Of a DNA stretch of 64,000 nucleotides, positions 8,911-18,340 are shown in pieces; within the stretch, counting starts at the first letter, position 1; every line of letters begins with the position of its first letter. Location of the stretch: the NCBI RefSeq assembly GCF_041814905.1, contig NZ_JBGXYA010000080.1, forward strand, positions 1 to 64,000. The letters are read 5' to 3'. This DNA comes from Glaesserella sp041814905. GTDB lineage: Bacteria; Pseudomonadota; Gammaproteobacteria; Enterobacterales; Pasteurellaceae. Position numbers and translations under genes: made by a program. The notes under the pieces were generated by a model that saw only the letters and a program-made list of their open reading frames with translations, ran no database searches and had not been told where the DNA came from.

Positions 8911-9690
8911 TTATTTAATACTAAACCCTACGGATGCTCCGTGCTCATAACGGAGATCTACATAGGACAACCGTTTTCCTTCCGGAATTTCAATTTCCGG
9001 GAATATTGTTACAAAGCGATCTATTTTCGGGAGCCAGTTTCCACGACCTAACCTCAATTCTACGCCGTTATCTAACGTAATAGTCCAAGAGCCTCGACTA
9101 TTCATTGCAATTGAAGCCAACTCTAAATTACGCGATTTCAGGTCATGCTGTATTTTTGACCAAGCCTCTAATACTACTTTGCTTTCGGAGTCAGGACCGG
9201 CTAATACCGGCAGCCCGCTTCCGTCAAAACGCCCTTTGGGCAAACTGAATACCACGCCTTGATCGGAAAGATATTGTTCTTTATTCCAAAGAGCGACGGG
9301 ACGATGCTCCAATAATGTAATACTTAAACGATCAGGATAAACCTTTCTCACTACAACGTCTTTAATCCAAGAAACCGCTAAAAACTTATCTTTAACTTCT
9401 TGAATATCTTGTTCAAAATAGCCTTTCAACAGAGGTTCTTTCGATAAGATTTCACGAATATCCGTATTTGTTGTAAATTGAGTTTTATGAGTCAGCGCAT
9501 ACGATTTAATCGGTGTTTTATCTAATCTGGCTAACCAATTCGACCAATTATTATAAATTACATAAATAAAAACGGCACATAATAGCACAATAATCGGCTT
9601 AATAAACATTAACCAATTTGTACTATTTTTCGGCTTACTCAAATTTGTTCGAATCACCGAAGTCGGTTTTTTACGAAAAACCACCGCCAT
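8911..9690 (-). CDS. ftsQ: Cell division protein FtsQ
   Basis: FtsQ is a bitopic inner-membrane protein of the FtsQBL divisome complex. It has a basic cytoplasmic N-terminus, one membrane helix around residues 27-45 (MFIKPIIVLLCAVFIYVIY), then a periplasmic POTRA region ending near LLEHRPVALW and the FtsQ domain. The 259-residue length is normal. Its start overlaps the ddlB stop (TAATG), indicating translational coupling. It sits in the conserved ddlB-ftsQ-ftsA-ftsZ order. Confidence 0.94.
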   Translation of the reverse strand: MAVVFRKKPTSVIRTNLSKPKNSTNWLMFIKPIIVLLCAVFIYVIYNNWSNWLARLDKTPIKSYALTHKTQFTTNTDIREILSKEPLLKGYFEQDIQEVKDKFLAVSWIKDVVVRKVYPDRLSITLLEHRPVALWNKEQYLSDQGVVFSLPKGRFDGSGLPVLAGPDSESKVVLEAWSKIQHDLKSRNLELASIAMNSRGSWTITLDNGVELRLGRGNWLPKIDRFVTIFPEIEIPEGKRLSYVDLRYEHGASVGFSIK

Positions 9691-10601
9691 TAAACACTTA
9701 ACTCCAATACACGCTCAACTAAACGCTCAAAACTGTAACCGACAGTTGCTGCAGATTTAGGGAAAATACTGTGGCTTGTCATACCTGGGCTTGTATTCAC
9801 TTCAACCAAACGGAAATTGCCTTTTGCATCTTCCATGACATCAATTCTGCTCCACCCACGACAACCCACTACATCATAAGCCTGTTTAACCAACTTGGCG
9901 ACTTCTGCTTGACGTTCGTCATTTAATACCGGACAAATATATTGGGTATTGTCCGAAATATATTTTGCATGATAATCATAGAATTCGCCTTCCGGGATGA
10001 TTTGCACCGCCGGCAAAACCTCACCGTCAAGTACCGGCACGGAGTATTCTGCACCAGCCAAGTTCTCTTCCACTAAGACGATAGCATCATATTTTAACGC
10101 TTCCTCAATTGCCGGAAGGAGTTGCTCGGCTGTCTTCACTTTGCTGACACCAACGCTTGAACCTTCACTGGCAGGTTTAACAAAGAGAGGTAAACCCAAT
10201 TTTGCAATAATTTCGTCACAACTGACCGCTTGTCCGCGCTGCACAACTACCATGTCGGCCGTCGGCAGACCTATTGCATTCCATAATAATTTGGTACGAA
10301 ATTTATCCAACGTAATTGCCGAAGCCATCACACCGCAACCGGTATAAGGAATACCAAGCTGTTCCAATGCTCCTTGTAATACACCGTTTTCACCAATACC
10401 GCCGTGCAAAATATTAAACACGCGCTGAATACCTTTTTCTTTTAGTTTTTCAATCGGAAATGTTTTAGTATCAATCGCTTCTACGTTATAGCCCAAACTT
10501 TGTAATGCGCTGACTACCGCCGCGCCTGAATTCAGTGATACTTCACGTTCGGCAGAAACACCACCAAACAATACCGCAATTTTTTCGTTTTTTAAGCTCA
10601 T
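9690..10601 (-). CDS. ddlB: D-alanine--D-alanine ligase
   Basis: Ddl joins two D-alanines to give the dipeptide that MurF adds to the peptidoglycan precursor. It is an ATP-grasp enzyme of 303 residues, showing VLFGGVSAEREVSLNSG at the N-terminus, NILHGGIGENG, and the C-terminal FRLVEVNTSPGMTSHS metal/ATP site. A full uptake signal sequence (10201-10233) lies inside the gene and encodes part of a QAV-x5-IA stretch. The stop overlaps the ftsQ start. A 76-bp gap separates it from murC. Confidence 0.96.
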   Translation of the reverse strand: MSLKNEKIAVLFGGVSAEREVSLNSGAAVVSALQSLGYNVEAIDTKTFPIEKLKEKGIQRVFNILHGGIGENGVLQGALEQLGIPYTGCGVMASAITLDKFRTKLLWNAIGLPTADMVVVQRGQAVSCDEIIAKLGLPLFVKPASEGSSVGVSKVKTAEQLLPAIEEALKYDAIVLVEENLAGAEYSVPVLDGEVLPAVQIIPEGEFYDYHAKYISDNTQYICPVLNDERQAEVAKLVKQAYDVVGCRGWSRIDVMEDAKGNFRLVEVNTSPGMTSHSIFPKSAATVGYSFERLVERVLELSV

Positions 10602-10677
10602 TCTCTTTTACCTTACCACCTGTTAACTCAAGCTTCCTACTTATGCTAAAAACGCTTGTATCAGGCTTATATTTCTA

Positions 10678-12105
10678 TTAATTTTTCCAACTTGCTGCCA
10701 AATCACGTGAAAGTTTACTCACATTTCCCGCCCCTTGAGCCAAAATCAGGTCACCATCATGAATAATTCGATCAAGCACTTCACCTAATTGCGTACTGTC
10801 GGACACCAAAATCGGATCAACTTTACCCAAATTACGGATTGAACGACATAATGCCTTACTATCCGCCCCGACAATCGGCGCTTCCCCCGCTGCATACACG
10901 TCTAACATGACCAAAGCGTCCACCTGTGAAAGCACCTGCACAAAATCATCGAACAAATCACGAGTCCGTGAATAACGATGTGGTTGGAATACCATAACCA
11001 CACGTTTGTTTTCCCAACCTTGACGGGCAGCTTTGATAGTCACATCTACTTCCGTTGGATGATGACCGTAATCATCAACCAACATTACTTTACCATTCGG
11101 ACGAATAAATGAACCTAATTGATCAAAACGACGCCCCGCACCTTGGAAATTCGCCAGTGCGGCTAAAATTGCTTCATTACCGAGCCCTTCTTCTTTTGCG
11201 ACGGCCAATGCCGCAGTCGCATTGAGCGCATTATGTTTACCCGGTACGTTAAGTAATACTTCAATACGTTCACCAGACGGGCAAATAACGGAATAATGTC
11301 CTTGAAAACCGGTTTGTTGATAATCTTCGATACGATAATCCGCTTTTTCACTAAAGCCATAGCTAATAACTTGACGACCAACTTTCGGTGCAATTTCCAT
11401 CACGACCGCATCATCGGCGCACATTACCGCTAAACCGTAAAACGGCAAGTTACGTAAAAAGCGCACGTAAGTCTCTTTCATTTTTTCAAAATCACCACCA
11501 TAAGTATCCATATGATCCGGCTCAATATTCGTTACTACCGACACCATTGGCTGTAAATGTAAGAAAGACGCATCACTTTCGTCTGCTTCTGCGATCAAAT
11601 AACGGCTTGCGCCTAAATGGGCATTTTTTCCGGCTGATTTCACCAAACCACCGTTTACAAAAGTCGGGTCAAGCCCCGCTTCTGTATAAATCATGGATAA
11701 CATTGCGGTTGTTGTCGTTTTACCATGCGTACCGGCAACCGCAATACCATGACGGAAACGCATAATTTCCGCCAACATTTGTGCGCGTTGAATAACTGGA
11801 ATACGCAACGCTTTTGCCGCAACCACTTCAGGATTGCTGTCATTAATCGCACTGGAAATAACAACCACACTTGCTCCGGCAACATTATCACCTTGGTGAC
11901 CGAAATAAATTTTCGCCCCTGCTTTAGCTAAACGTTGAGTGACCGGACCGTCGGCAATATCCGAACCACTGATTTTATACCCTTCGTTTAATAGAACTTC
12001 AGCGATACCGCTCATGCCCGCACCGCCAATCCCGACAAAGTGAATTTGGTTTACACGGCGCATTTCCGGTACAAGTGTTTTGATTTCATCTTGGAAATTT
12101 TTCAT
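10678..12105 (-). CDS. murC: UDP-N-acetylmuramate--L-alanine ligase
   Basis: MurC adds L-alanine to UDP-MurNAc, the first peptide-forming step of peptidoglycan synthesis. The 475-residue protein begins with a Rossmann segment (IHFVGIGGAGMSGIAEVL, about 22-39), carries the Mur-ligase ATP loop VAGTHGKTTT at about 123-132, and has the family EADESDASFL and NIEPDHMD motifs. The C-terminal domain includes DDYGHHPTEV. It is separated from murG by 89 bp that holds an inverted pair of uptake sequences. Confidence 0.97.
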   Translation of the reverse strand: MKNFQDEIKTLVPEMRRVNQIHFVGIGGAGMSGIAEVLLNEGYKISGSDIADGPVTQRLAKAGAKIYFGHQGDNVAGASVVVISSAINDSNPEVVAAKALRIPVIQRAQMLAEIMRFRHGIAVAGTHGKTTTTAMLSMIYTEAGLDPTFVNGGLVKSAGKNAHLGASRYLIAEADESDASFLHLQPMVSVVTNIEPDHMDTYGGDFEKMKETYVRFLRNLPFYGLAVMCADDAVVMEIAPKVGRQVISYGFSEKADYRIEDYQQTGFQGHYSVICPSGERIEVLLNVPGKHNALNATAALAVAKEEGLGNEAILAALANFQGAGRRFDQLGSFIRPNGKVMLVDDYGHHPTEVDVTIKAARQGWENKRVVMVFQPHRYSRTRDLFDDFVQVLSQVDALVMLDVYAAGEAPIVGADSKALCRSIRNLGKVDPILVSDSTQLGEVLDRIIHDGDLILAQGAGNVSKLSRDLAASWKN

Positions 12106-12125
12106 TGTTATTACCTTATGTTATT

Positions 12126-12183
12126 ACAAGCGGTCTGTTTGCAAGCTTAATTTGCAAATCTCCGTTCCTAACTGACCGCTTGT
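12126..12183. repeat. 58-bp inverted pair of uptake signal sequences
   Basis: ACAAGCGGTC at 12126-12135 and its reverse complement at 12174-12183 flank a TTTGCAAA block centred exactly on the dyad (12151-12158). It lies inside the dcw operon between murG and murC. In the direction of transcription it is followed by AATAACATAAGG with no T tract, so it can form a stem but does not look like a terminator. Confidence 0.85.
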
Positions 12184-12194
12184 ACTAAAAAATA

Positions 12195-13250
12195 TTAATT
12201 TGCTTCTTGAGTGATCACTTCAGCAACACGCTTGGCTGCAAGCGGTGTCGACTTTTGGCGCGCTTTCACTGCCATTTCAGTGAGTAAACGGCGATCCGCC
12301 ACTAACGGTTGCAGAGCCTTCAATAAACTTTCCGGAGAAAAATCTTTTTGTTCGATAATAATCGCCGCTCCGGCTTGTGCCAAATATTCGGCATTTAAAA
12401 ATTGTTGGCGATCTTTATGTTGAAACGGCACAAAAACAGCAGGCAACCCGGCAGCGGCAATTTCACATACCGTTAATGCGCCGGAACGACAAATCACTAA
12501 ATCCGCCCATTCATAAGCGGCTTTCATATCATCGATAAATTCGCTGGCGATACCATTACCGGTTGCTTGATAAACTTGTTCGACGCCCTCTAATTTGCCT
12601 TTACCGACCTGATGGCTGATAAAGACGCTTTCCCCTAAACGTTTTGCAACTTCCGGCACGGTTTTATTAATGACCATTGCCCCTTGGCTGCCTCCCATCG
12701 CCAAAATATTGATCGGATAACCTTTTTCAGCGAAACGTTGCTCCGGCGGTGCAATGTGAAAAAGATCTTGTCTTACCGGATTGCCGACCACTTCCGCATT
12801 AGGAAATGCCGATGGAAACGCTTGTAACGTTTTACGGGCAATTTTGGACAACCATACATTGGTCAAGCCTGCTACTGCATTTTGCTCATGAAGAATAATC
12901 GGCACACCGCATAATTTTGCCGCAATACCGCCCGGACCTGACACATAGCCCCCCATTCCCAATACCGCATCAGGTTGGTAATTTTTGATGATTTTACGCG
13001 CTTGTAATACCGCACGGAAAATCGCAAATGGAGCGGTAAGTAATGCTTTAATCCCTTTACCTTTCAAACCTGAAATCTGAATAAACTCAATCGGGATACC
13101 GTGTTTCGGCACTAAATCTGCTTCCATACGATCTTGAGTTCCTAACCAGCGGATTTCCCAACCTTGCTGCTGTAACTCACGGGCAACGGCAATGGCGGGG
13201 AAAACATGCCCGCCTGTTCCGCCTGCCATAACTAATAATTTCTTTGCCAC
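12195..13250 (-). CDS. murG: UDP-GlcNAc:undecaprenyl-PP-MurNAc-pentapeptide GlcNAc transferase
   Basis: MurG adds GlcNAc to lipid I to make lipid II on the inner face of the membrane. The 351-residue GT-B enzyme shows the first G-loop MAGGTGGHVFPAIAVA at the N-terminus, the second loop GMGGYVSGPGGIAA, the third, LAMGGSQGAMVIN, and the donor-binding CRSGALTVCEIAAAGLPAVFVP region. It starts 17 bp after the ftsW stop, within the dcw cluster. Confidence 0.97.
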   Translation of the reverse strand: MAKKLLVMAGGTGGHVFPAIAVARELQQQGWEIRWLGTQDRMEADLVPKHGIPIEFIQISGLKGKGIKALLTAPFAIFRAVLQARKIIKNYQPDAVLGMGGYVSGPGGIAAKLCGVPIILHEQNAVAGLTNVWLSKIARKTLQAFPSAFPNAEVVGNPVRQDLFHIAPPEQRFAEKGYPINILAMGGSQGAMVINKTVPEVAKRLGESVFISHQVGKGKLEGVEQVYQATGNGIASEFIDDMKAAYEWADLVICRSGALTVCEIAAAGLPAVFVPFQHKDRQQFLNAEYLAQAGAAIIIEQKDFSPESLLKALQPLVADRRLLTEMAVKARQKSTPLAAKRVAEVITQEAN

Positions 13251-13267
13251 TTTTTATTATCCTAATA

Positions 13268-14446
13268 CTAATCGTCAATTAAATGAGCGTGTCCCACTTT
13301 CGCCAGACGGTTTTCATGATCTATTCTTAATAACACCGCAATGGCAATCGACATAATCACTAAACTTGACCCACCATAACTTACCAATGGAAAAGTTAAT
13401 CCTTTGGTCGGTAATAGTCCGGAAGCCACGCCAAGATTTACAAAGCCTTGAATAAAAATCCAAACGCCGATACCAAAGGCAAAAAAACCTTTAAAACGTT
13501 GCTCTAAAATTAATGCTTCACGGCTGATTTTCAGTGCACGTAACGTTAAGGCAGTCAATAACAGTACAATCACGCCGATGCCGAATAAGCCAAATTCTTC
13601 ACCAACCACGGCCATTACAAAGTCCGTGTGAGCTTCCGGTAAATATTCTAATTTTTGTACAGAATTACCTAATCCTCTTCCCCACCATTCTCCCTGACCA
13701 AATGCCATTTGTGAGTTGGATAATTGGAAACCGTCACCATAAGCGTCGGCAAAAGGATCCATAAAGGACGTTACACGTTTTAAACGATATTCGGAACTCA
13801 ATACCAAAAACGCAAACGCTAATCCGCCGGTAATCACTAATAAGAGGAACTGGAACTTTCGCGCTCCCATAATAAACAACATTGCAAACGTGAGAACAAA
13901 TAATACCGCTGTACTACCTAAATCAGGTTGCAATAACAGTAATATACTAAACAGCCCTAAAATCACCATTGGTCGGACAAAACTAAAACTTCTGGTACGC
14001 ATTTCATCAAATTTACGCACATAAAAACTAGAGAAATAACAAATTACCGCTAATTTTGCCAATTCTGCCGGTTGGAAGTTAATGGGACCAATCGGAATCC
14101 AACGAGTCGCCCCGTTTACGTTTTTACCGACGAATAAGGTTGCCAGCAACAAACCTAAAGAAATAACGAAAAACCAGCCGTTAAATCGCTCCCAACGTTC
14201 GCTCGGTACCTGTACAAAGAATGCACAAGCACAAATTGCCGCAATAACATACAGACCGTCACGAACAGCAAAGTGAAACGGATCATTATACAAACGGGTA
14301 CTGATCGGAATGGAGGCCGATGTTACCATCACTAAGCCAATCATCAGTAACACGATAAACAGCCAAATCAAACTGCGATCATAAAGAGCATTCGGAGGGG
14401 TTAAATTCGTCCACTTTGCCCATTCCTGTTTCACACTCTCAAGCAT
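13268..14446 (-). CDS. ftsW: Lipid II polymerase/flippase FtsW (SEDS family)
   Basis: FtsW is the septal SEDS-family peptidoglycan glycosyltransferase, working with FtsI. The 392-residue protein has about ten membrane helices. Conserved SEDS stretches are visible: NGATRWIPIGPINFQPAELAK around residues 110-130, LLQPDLGS, the loop segment EAHTDFVMAVVGEEFG, and the C-terminal GLLPTKGLTFPLVSYGGSS. Its ATG overlaps the murD stop as TAATG. Confidence 0.96.
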   Translation of the reverse strand: MLESVKQEWAKWTNLTPPNALYDRSLIWLFIVLLMIGLVMVTSASIPISTRLYNDPFHFAVRDGLYVIAAICACAFFVQVPSERWERFNGWFFVISLGLLLATLFVGKNVNGATRWIPIGPINFQPAELAKLAVICYFSSFYVRKFDEMRTRSFSFVRPMVILGLFSILLLLQPDLGSTAVLFVLTFAMLFIMGARKFQFLLLVITGGLAFAFLVLSSEYRLKRVTSFMDPFADAYGDGFQLSNSQMAFGQGEWWGRGLGNSVQKLEYLPEAHTDFVMAVVGEEFGLFGIGVIVLLLTALTLRALKISREALILEQRFKGFFAFGIGVWIFIQGFVNLGVASGLLPTKGLTFPLVSYGGSSLVIMSIAIAVLLRIDHENRLAKVGHAHLIDD

Positions 14447-15747
14447 TAGGAGACTACTCCCTGCGCAAGTTCGGCAAATTGTTTACCTCGTACTTCAAAA
14501 TTCGGGAATTGATCCAAACTAGCGCACGCAGGTGAAAGCAAAACCATATCACCCGCTTTCAATTGCGGACGAATCGCTTCTACCGCCTCTTTCATCGTTT
14601 CAATCAACACGCTTCGTTCACTTAATTGCGCGAGCTGCGCACCATCTTTACCGAAGCAGTAGCAAATAATATTTTCTTTATTAATCAAAGGTTTCAATTC
14701 AGTGAAATCGGCATCTTTACCATCACCGCCCAACAATAAATAGAGCGTTCCATCCACTTTTAAGCCGTTCAACGCTGCTACTGTACTGCCGACATTAGTC
14801 GCTTTAGAATCATTAATCCAACGCACTCCGTCATGAGTCGCTACAGGCTGGAAACGGTGCTCCAAACCACAATAACTTTTCAGGGCTTTCACAATACCTT
14901 CGCGCGGAACGCCTGCCGCTTCAGCCAACGCTATTGACGCTAAAGCGTTCATCTCATTATGGCGACCTTTAATTACCATCTCTTTTATCGCAATTATCGG
15001 CTCTTCACCGGAATACAGTACCCCATCACGGACACTGTAATCTGCCTCATGTTCTGCAAATTTACGCAAAGATCCGACCGCTTGTAACGGGTAAGTTTGC
15101 GGATCCTCACCGTTTACAATGATATGTTCCGCATTTTCATAAATGTTGAGCTTCGCTTGGCGATAATCTGCAATACTGTCGTAACGATCCATGTGATCTT
15201 CACTCAGATTTAAAATCGTCGCCGATTTTGCTTTTAATGAATGGGTTGTTTCTAATTGAAAACTTGAAAGTTCAAGCACATAGAGATCATAATCGCCACT
15301 CAATAAACTTAAAGCCGGCACACCGATATTACCGCCCATACCAACTTTAATTCCCGCCTGTTTCGCCATTTCGGTCGTTAAAGTCGTCACGGTACTTTTA
15401 CCGTTTGAACCGGTAATCGCAATAATCGGCGCTTTTGCTTCACGACAAAACAACTCAATATCGCCCACCACTTCAATGCCTGATCGAATAGCTTGCTGAA
15501 TTTCAGGTGTAGCAATCGCAAGCCCCGGACTGATTACAATCAGATCAGAGGCAAGTAACCATTCAAGATTAAGACTTCCGGTATGTAGCGGAATATCTTT
15601 CGCCAACTTATCTGCACCGGCAGGCTGCTGACGGGTATCAATGACCTGTACTTTTGCCTTTTTCTCTACTAAAAAATCGACACAAGATAAGCCGGTTTTT
15701 CCTAAGCCGATAACCGTTACTAATTTGTCTTGATATTGATTTTGCAT
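14446..15747 (-). CDS. murD: UDP-N-acetylmuramoylalanine--D-glutamate ligase
   Basis: MurD adds D-glutamate to UDP-MurNAc-L-Ala. The 433-residue protein has the N-terminal VIGLGKTGLSCVDFL segment, the ATP loop ITGSNGKSTVTTL, the NLSEDHMDRYD motif and the C-terminal LLSPACASLDQF element. An uptake signal sequence at 15053-15085 lies inside the gene and encodes QAVGSLRKFAE, the characteristic uptake-sequence peptide. The stop overlaps the ftsW start; mraY is 56 bp upstream. Confidence 0.97.
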   Translation of the reverse strand: MQNQYQDKLVTVIGLGKTGLSCVDFLVEKKAKVQVIDTRQQPAGADKLAKDIPLHTGSLNLEWLLASDLIVISPGLAIATPEIQQAIRSGIEVVGDIELFCREAKAPIIAITGSNGKSTVTTLTTEMAKQAGIKVGMGGNIGVPALSLLSGDYDLYVLELSSFQLETTHSLKAKSATILNLSEDHMDRYDSIADYRQAKLNIYENAEHIIVNGEDPQTYPLQAVGSLRKFAEHEADYSVRDGVLYSGEEPIIAIKEMVIKGRHNEMNALASIALAEAAGVPREGIVKALKSYCGLEHRFQPVATHDGVRWINDSKATNVGSTVAALNGLKVDGTLYLLLGGDGKDADFTELKPLINKENIICYCFGKDGAQLAQLSERSVLIETMKEAVEAIRPQLKAGDMVLLSPACASLDQFPNFEVRGKQFAELAQGVVS

Positions 15748-15803
15748 ATTTTATTCTCTTCCAATTTTTTGAATTTGGCGGATAAAACCCACCATGCAAA
15801 TTT

Positions 15804-16886
15804 TTAACGCAGTTTTAATGTCACCAATCCAATCAACACTAACATTAATGTGATAATCCAGAAACGGACGATAACACGAGGTTCCGGCCAGCCTTTCAGT
15901 TCAAAGTGATGATGAATCGGTGCCATACGGAAAATACGTTTTTGGCGAAGCTTATAAGAACCGACCTGTAAAATTACCGACAAAGCTTCCACCACAAATA
16001 CACCGCCCATTACAACTAACAGTAATTCCTGACGAACCAATACTGCAATGACACCCAAAGCACCGCCCAGTGAAAGTGAGCCGACATCGCCCATAAAGAC
16101 TTGTGCCGGATAGGTGTTAAACCACAAAAAGCCTAAACCAGCCCCAATAATTGCGGTACATAAAATCACCAATTCACTGCTATATTTGATATAAGGAATA
16201 TGTAAGTATTGAGCAAAATTATAGTTCCCCGTCGCCCAAGCGATAAGTGCAAATGCACCCGCTACCATAATGATCGGCACGATCGCCAAGCCGTCTAAAC
16301 CGTCGGTTAAGTTCACTGCATTACTGGTGCCGACAATGACAAAATAGGTCAATACAATGTAGAACAAGCCAAGTTGCGGCATCACATCTTTGAAAAATGG
16401 CACAACGAGCTGAGTTGCAGCGGTATCTTTTCCAATCGCATACATACCAAAAGCAGAAATCAATGCAATGACCGACAACCAAAAATATTTCCAACGGGCA
16501 ATCAAACCATCGGTGCTTTTACGCGAAATTTTCCAATAATCATCAACAAAACCAACAACGCCATAGCCTAACAAAATAAATAATACAAACCAAACATAAG
16601 GATTTCTCAAATCCGCCCAAAGTAAAGTACTCGCACCAATCGCAAATAGAATCATTACCCCGCCCATTGTCGGCGTGCCGCGTTTTTTGTAGTGGCTTTC
16701 CGGACCATCGTGGCGAACTTCTTGACCGAATTTTAAAATTTGTAAGCGACGAATCACCGTCGGACCAATCCATAAACCAATAATCAGCGCAGTTAATAAC
16801 GCCATAATTGAACGGAAAGTAATATAGGACACCACATTAAACGCAGTATTAAACTGCACAAGATACTCAGCTAGCCAAACTAACAT
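15804..16886 (-). CDS. mraY: Phospho-N-acetylmuramoyl-pentapeptide transferase MraY
   Basis: MraY transfers phospho-MurNAc-pentapeptide to undecaprenyl phosphate, giving lipid I. The 360-residue integral membrane protein has ten predicted helices. The catalytic aspartates are in GVVGFVDDYWKI, with further family motifs KKRGTPTMGG, NAVNLTDGLDGLA and the C-terminal MAPIHHHFELKGWPE histidine loop. The length matches E. coli MraY (360). Confidence 0.97.
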   Translation of the reverse strand: MLVWLAEYLVQFNTAFNVVSYITFRSIMALLTALIIGLWIGPTVIRRLQILKFGQEVRHDGPESHYKKRGTPTMGGVMILFAIGASTLLWADLRNPYVWFVLFILLGYGVVGFVDDYWKISRKSTDGLIARWKYFWLSVIALISAFGMYAIGKDTAATQLVVPFFKDVMPQLGLFYIVLTYFVIVGTSNAVNLTDGLDGLAIVPIIMVAGAFALIAWATGNYNFAQYLHIPYIKYSSELVILCTAIIGAGLGFLWFNTYPAQVFMGDVGSLSLGGALGVIAVLVRQELLLVVMGGVFVVEALSVILQVGSYKLRQKRIFRMAPIHHHFELKGWPEPRVIVRFWIITLMLVLIGLVTLKLR

Positions 16887-16934
16887 TGCTAAATCCTTAA
16901 AAGAACAAAAAATAAAAAATCTAAAAAACTCGAG

Positions 16935-18323
16935 TTAAATGCCTAAGGAACGACATAATGCAGCCACTAACTCTTCCATCTTACGGCTACGAGAGCCTTT
17001 TACTAATAATACAAGCGGTCGGTTTTGCGCAATTTTTTGCAAAATAATCGGCAAAAGAAAATCATGCATCGCCGTTTTATCCGTAAAATGATGTGCCGAA
17101 TTGTGACTGATTACCCGGCTTTCATTCCCGAAACTCACCACTAAATCCAGCTCTGCATCAGCAACGAAATCCGCGACATCTTGATGACAAGCCGCACTTT
17201 CTTTGCCCAATTCCGCCATATCTCCGACCGCCAAAATGCGGAAAGCCGGATAATTTTTCAACACCGACACTGCCGATTTCATCGAATCGACATTGGCGTT
17301 GTAACTGTCATCAATGAACAGCACATTTTGATTGATTTCTATCGGATAAAGACGCCCTTTTACCGCCGAACGCTGTTCTAATCCTGCTTTCACTGCAAGT
17401 AAGTCAGCGCCCACTGCCATCGCTAAAGAAGCTGCCGCCAAGGCATTACTGACATTATGCGCCCCCAAATAAGGCAAATTGATCTCCATTTCCCCTTGCG
17501 GCGAATGCAGCACAAAACGCGAACCGTTTAGCAGCAATTCCACATTTTCCGCCCAATAATCAGCGTAAGAATCTTTATCTTCACCGCTATAACTGAACGA
17601 TTGTAACGGATGATCACCAATTTCTTTCTGCCACTGCGGGTAATAATGAGCAAGGTTAACAATCGCAATACCTTCCGGTTTTAAACCGCGATAAATCTCG
17701 CCTTTTGCTTGCGCTACGCCTTGTAATGAACCAAAACCTTCCAAGTGAGCGGGTGCTACGTTATTGACTAAACAAGCGTCCGGCTGAGCAATCGCCGTGG
17801 TATAGGCGATTTCACCGATATGGTTGGCACCTAATTCAATGACAGCAAACCGATGTTGCGGAGTCAAACGCAATAACGTCATCGGCACACCCAAATCGTT
17901 ATTAAGATTACCAAAGGTATAAAGCACTTCATCTTCGCAAGCGGTCACTTTTTGCAAGATTTTTGCAGTCATCTCTTTTACGGTCGTTTTACCTGAAGAA
18001 CCTGTCATCGCGACGGTTTTCGGATTTAACTCCGCTTTAAGCCATTTTGCCAGTTCGCCAAGAGCCAAGCGGGTATCTTCCACAATAATTTGCGGCACAT
18101 TCACCGCCAATTCACGCTCAACGACTAAGGCGACACAGCCTTGTTCAATCGCTTTTTCCACATAATCGTGAGCATCAAATTTTTCGCCTTTTAATGCAAA
18201 AAATAAACCTTTTTCAACCGCTTGACGGGTGTCTGTACTGACGTTTTCAACAATAATCTCGCTACTACCGAGTAGTTTACCCTTTAGGATTTGGGCGAGT
18301 TGTTGGGTGGTTTGTTGTATCAT
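16935..18323 (-). CDS. murF: UDP-MurNAc-tripeptide--D-Ala-D-Ala ligase
   Basis: MurF joins D-Ala-D-Ala from Ddl to UDP-MurNAc-tripeptide. The 462-residue protein carries the ATP loop MTGSSGKTTVKEM at about 104-116, the IELGANHIGEI motif and VLFIDDSYNANVDSM. An AAGGTAA site precedes the ATG. An uptake sequence (17011-17043) lies near the 3' end. The upstream neighbour is not murE directly but a small membrane-protein gene ending 17 bp before murF. Confidence 0.97.
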   Translation of the reverse strand: MIQQTTQQLAQILKGKLLGSSEIIVENVSTDTRQAVEKGLFFALKGEKFDAHDYVEKAIEQGCVALVVERELAVNVPQIIVEDTRLALGELAKWLKAELNPKTVAMTGSSGKTTVKEMTAKILQKVTACEDEVLYTFGNLNNDLGVPMTLLRLTPQHRFAVIELGANHIGEIAYTTAIAQPDACLVNNVAPAHLEGFGSLQGVAQAKGEIYRGLKPEGIAIVNLAHYYPQWQKEIGDHPLQSFSYSGEDKDSYADYWAENVELLLNGSRFVLHSPQGEMEINLPYLGAHNVSNALAAASLAMAVGADLLAVKAGLEQRSAVKGRLYPIEINQNVLFIDDSYNANVDSMKSAVSVLKNYPAFRILAVGDMAELGKESAACHQDVADFVADAELDLVVSFGNESRVISHNSAHHFTDKTAMHDFLLPIILQKIAQNRPLVLLVKGSRSRKMEELVAALCRSLGI

Positions 18324-18340
18324 TTATTACCTTATTTGTA

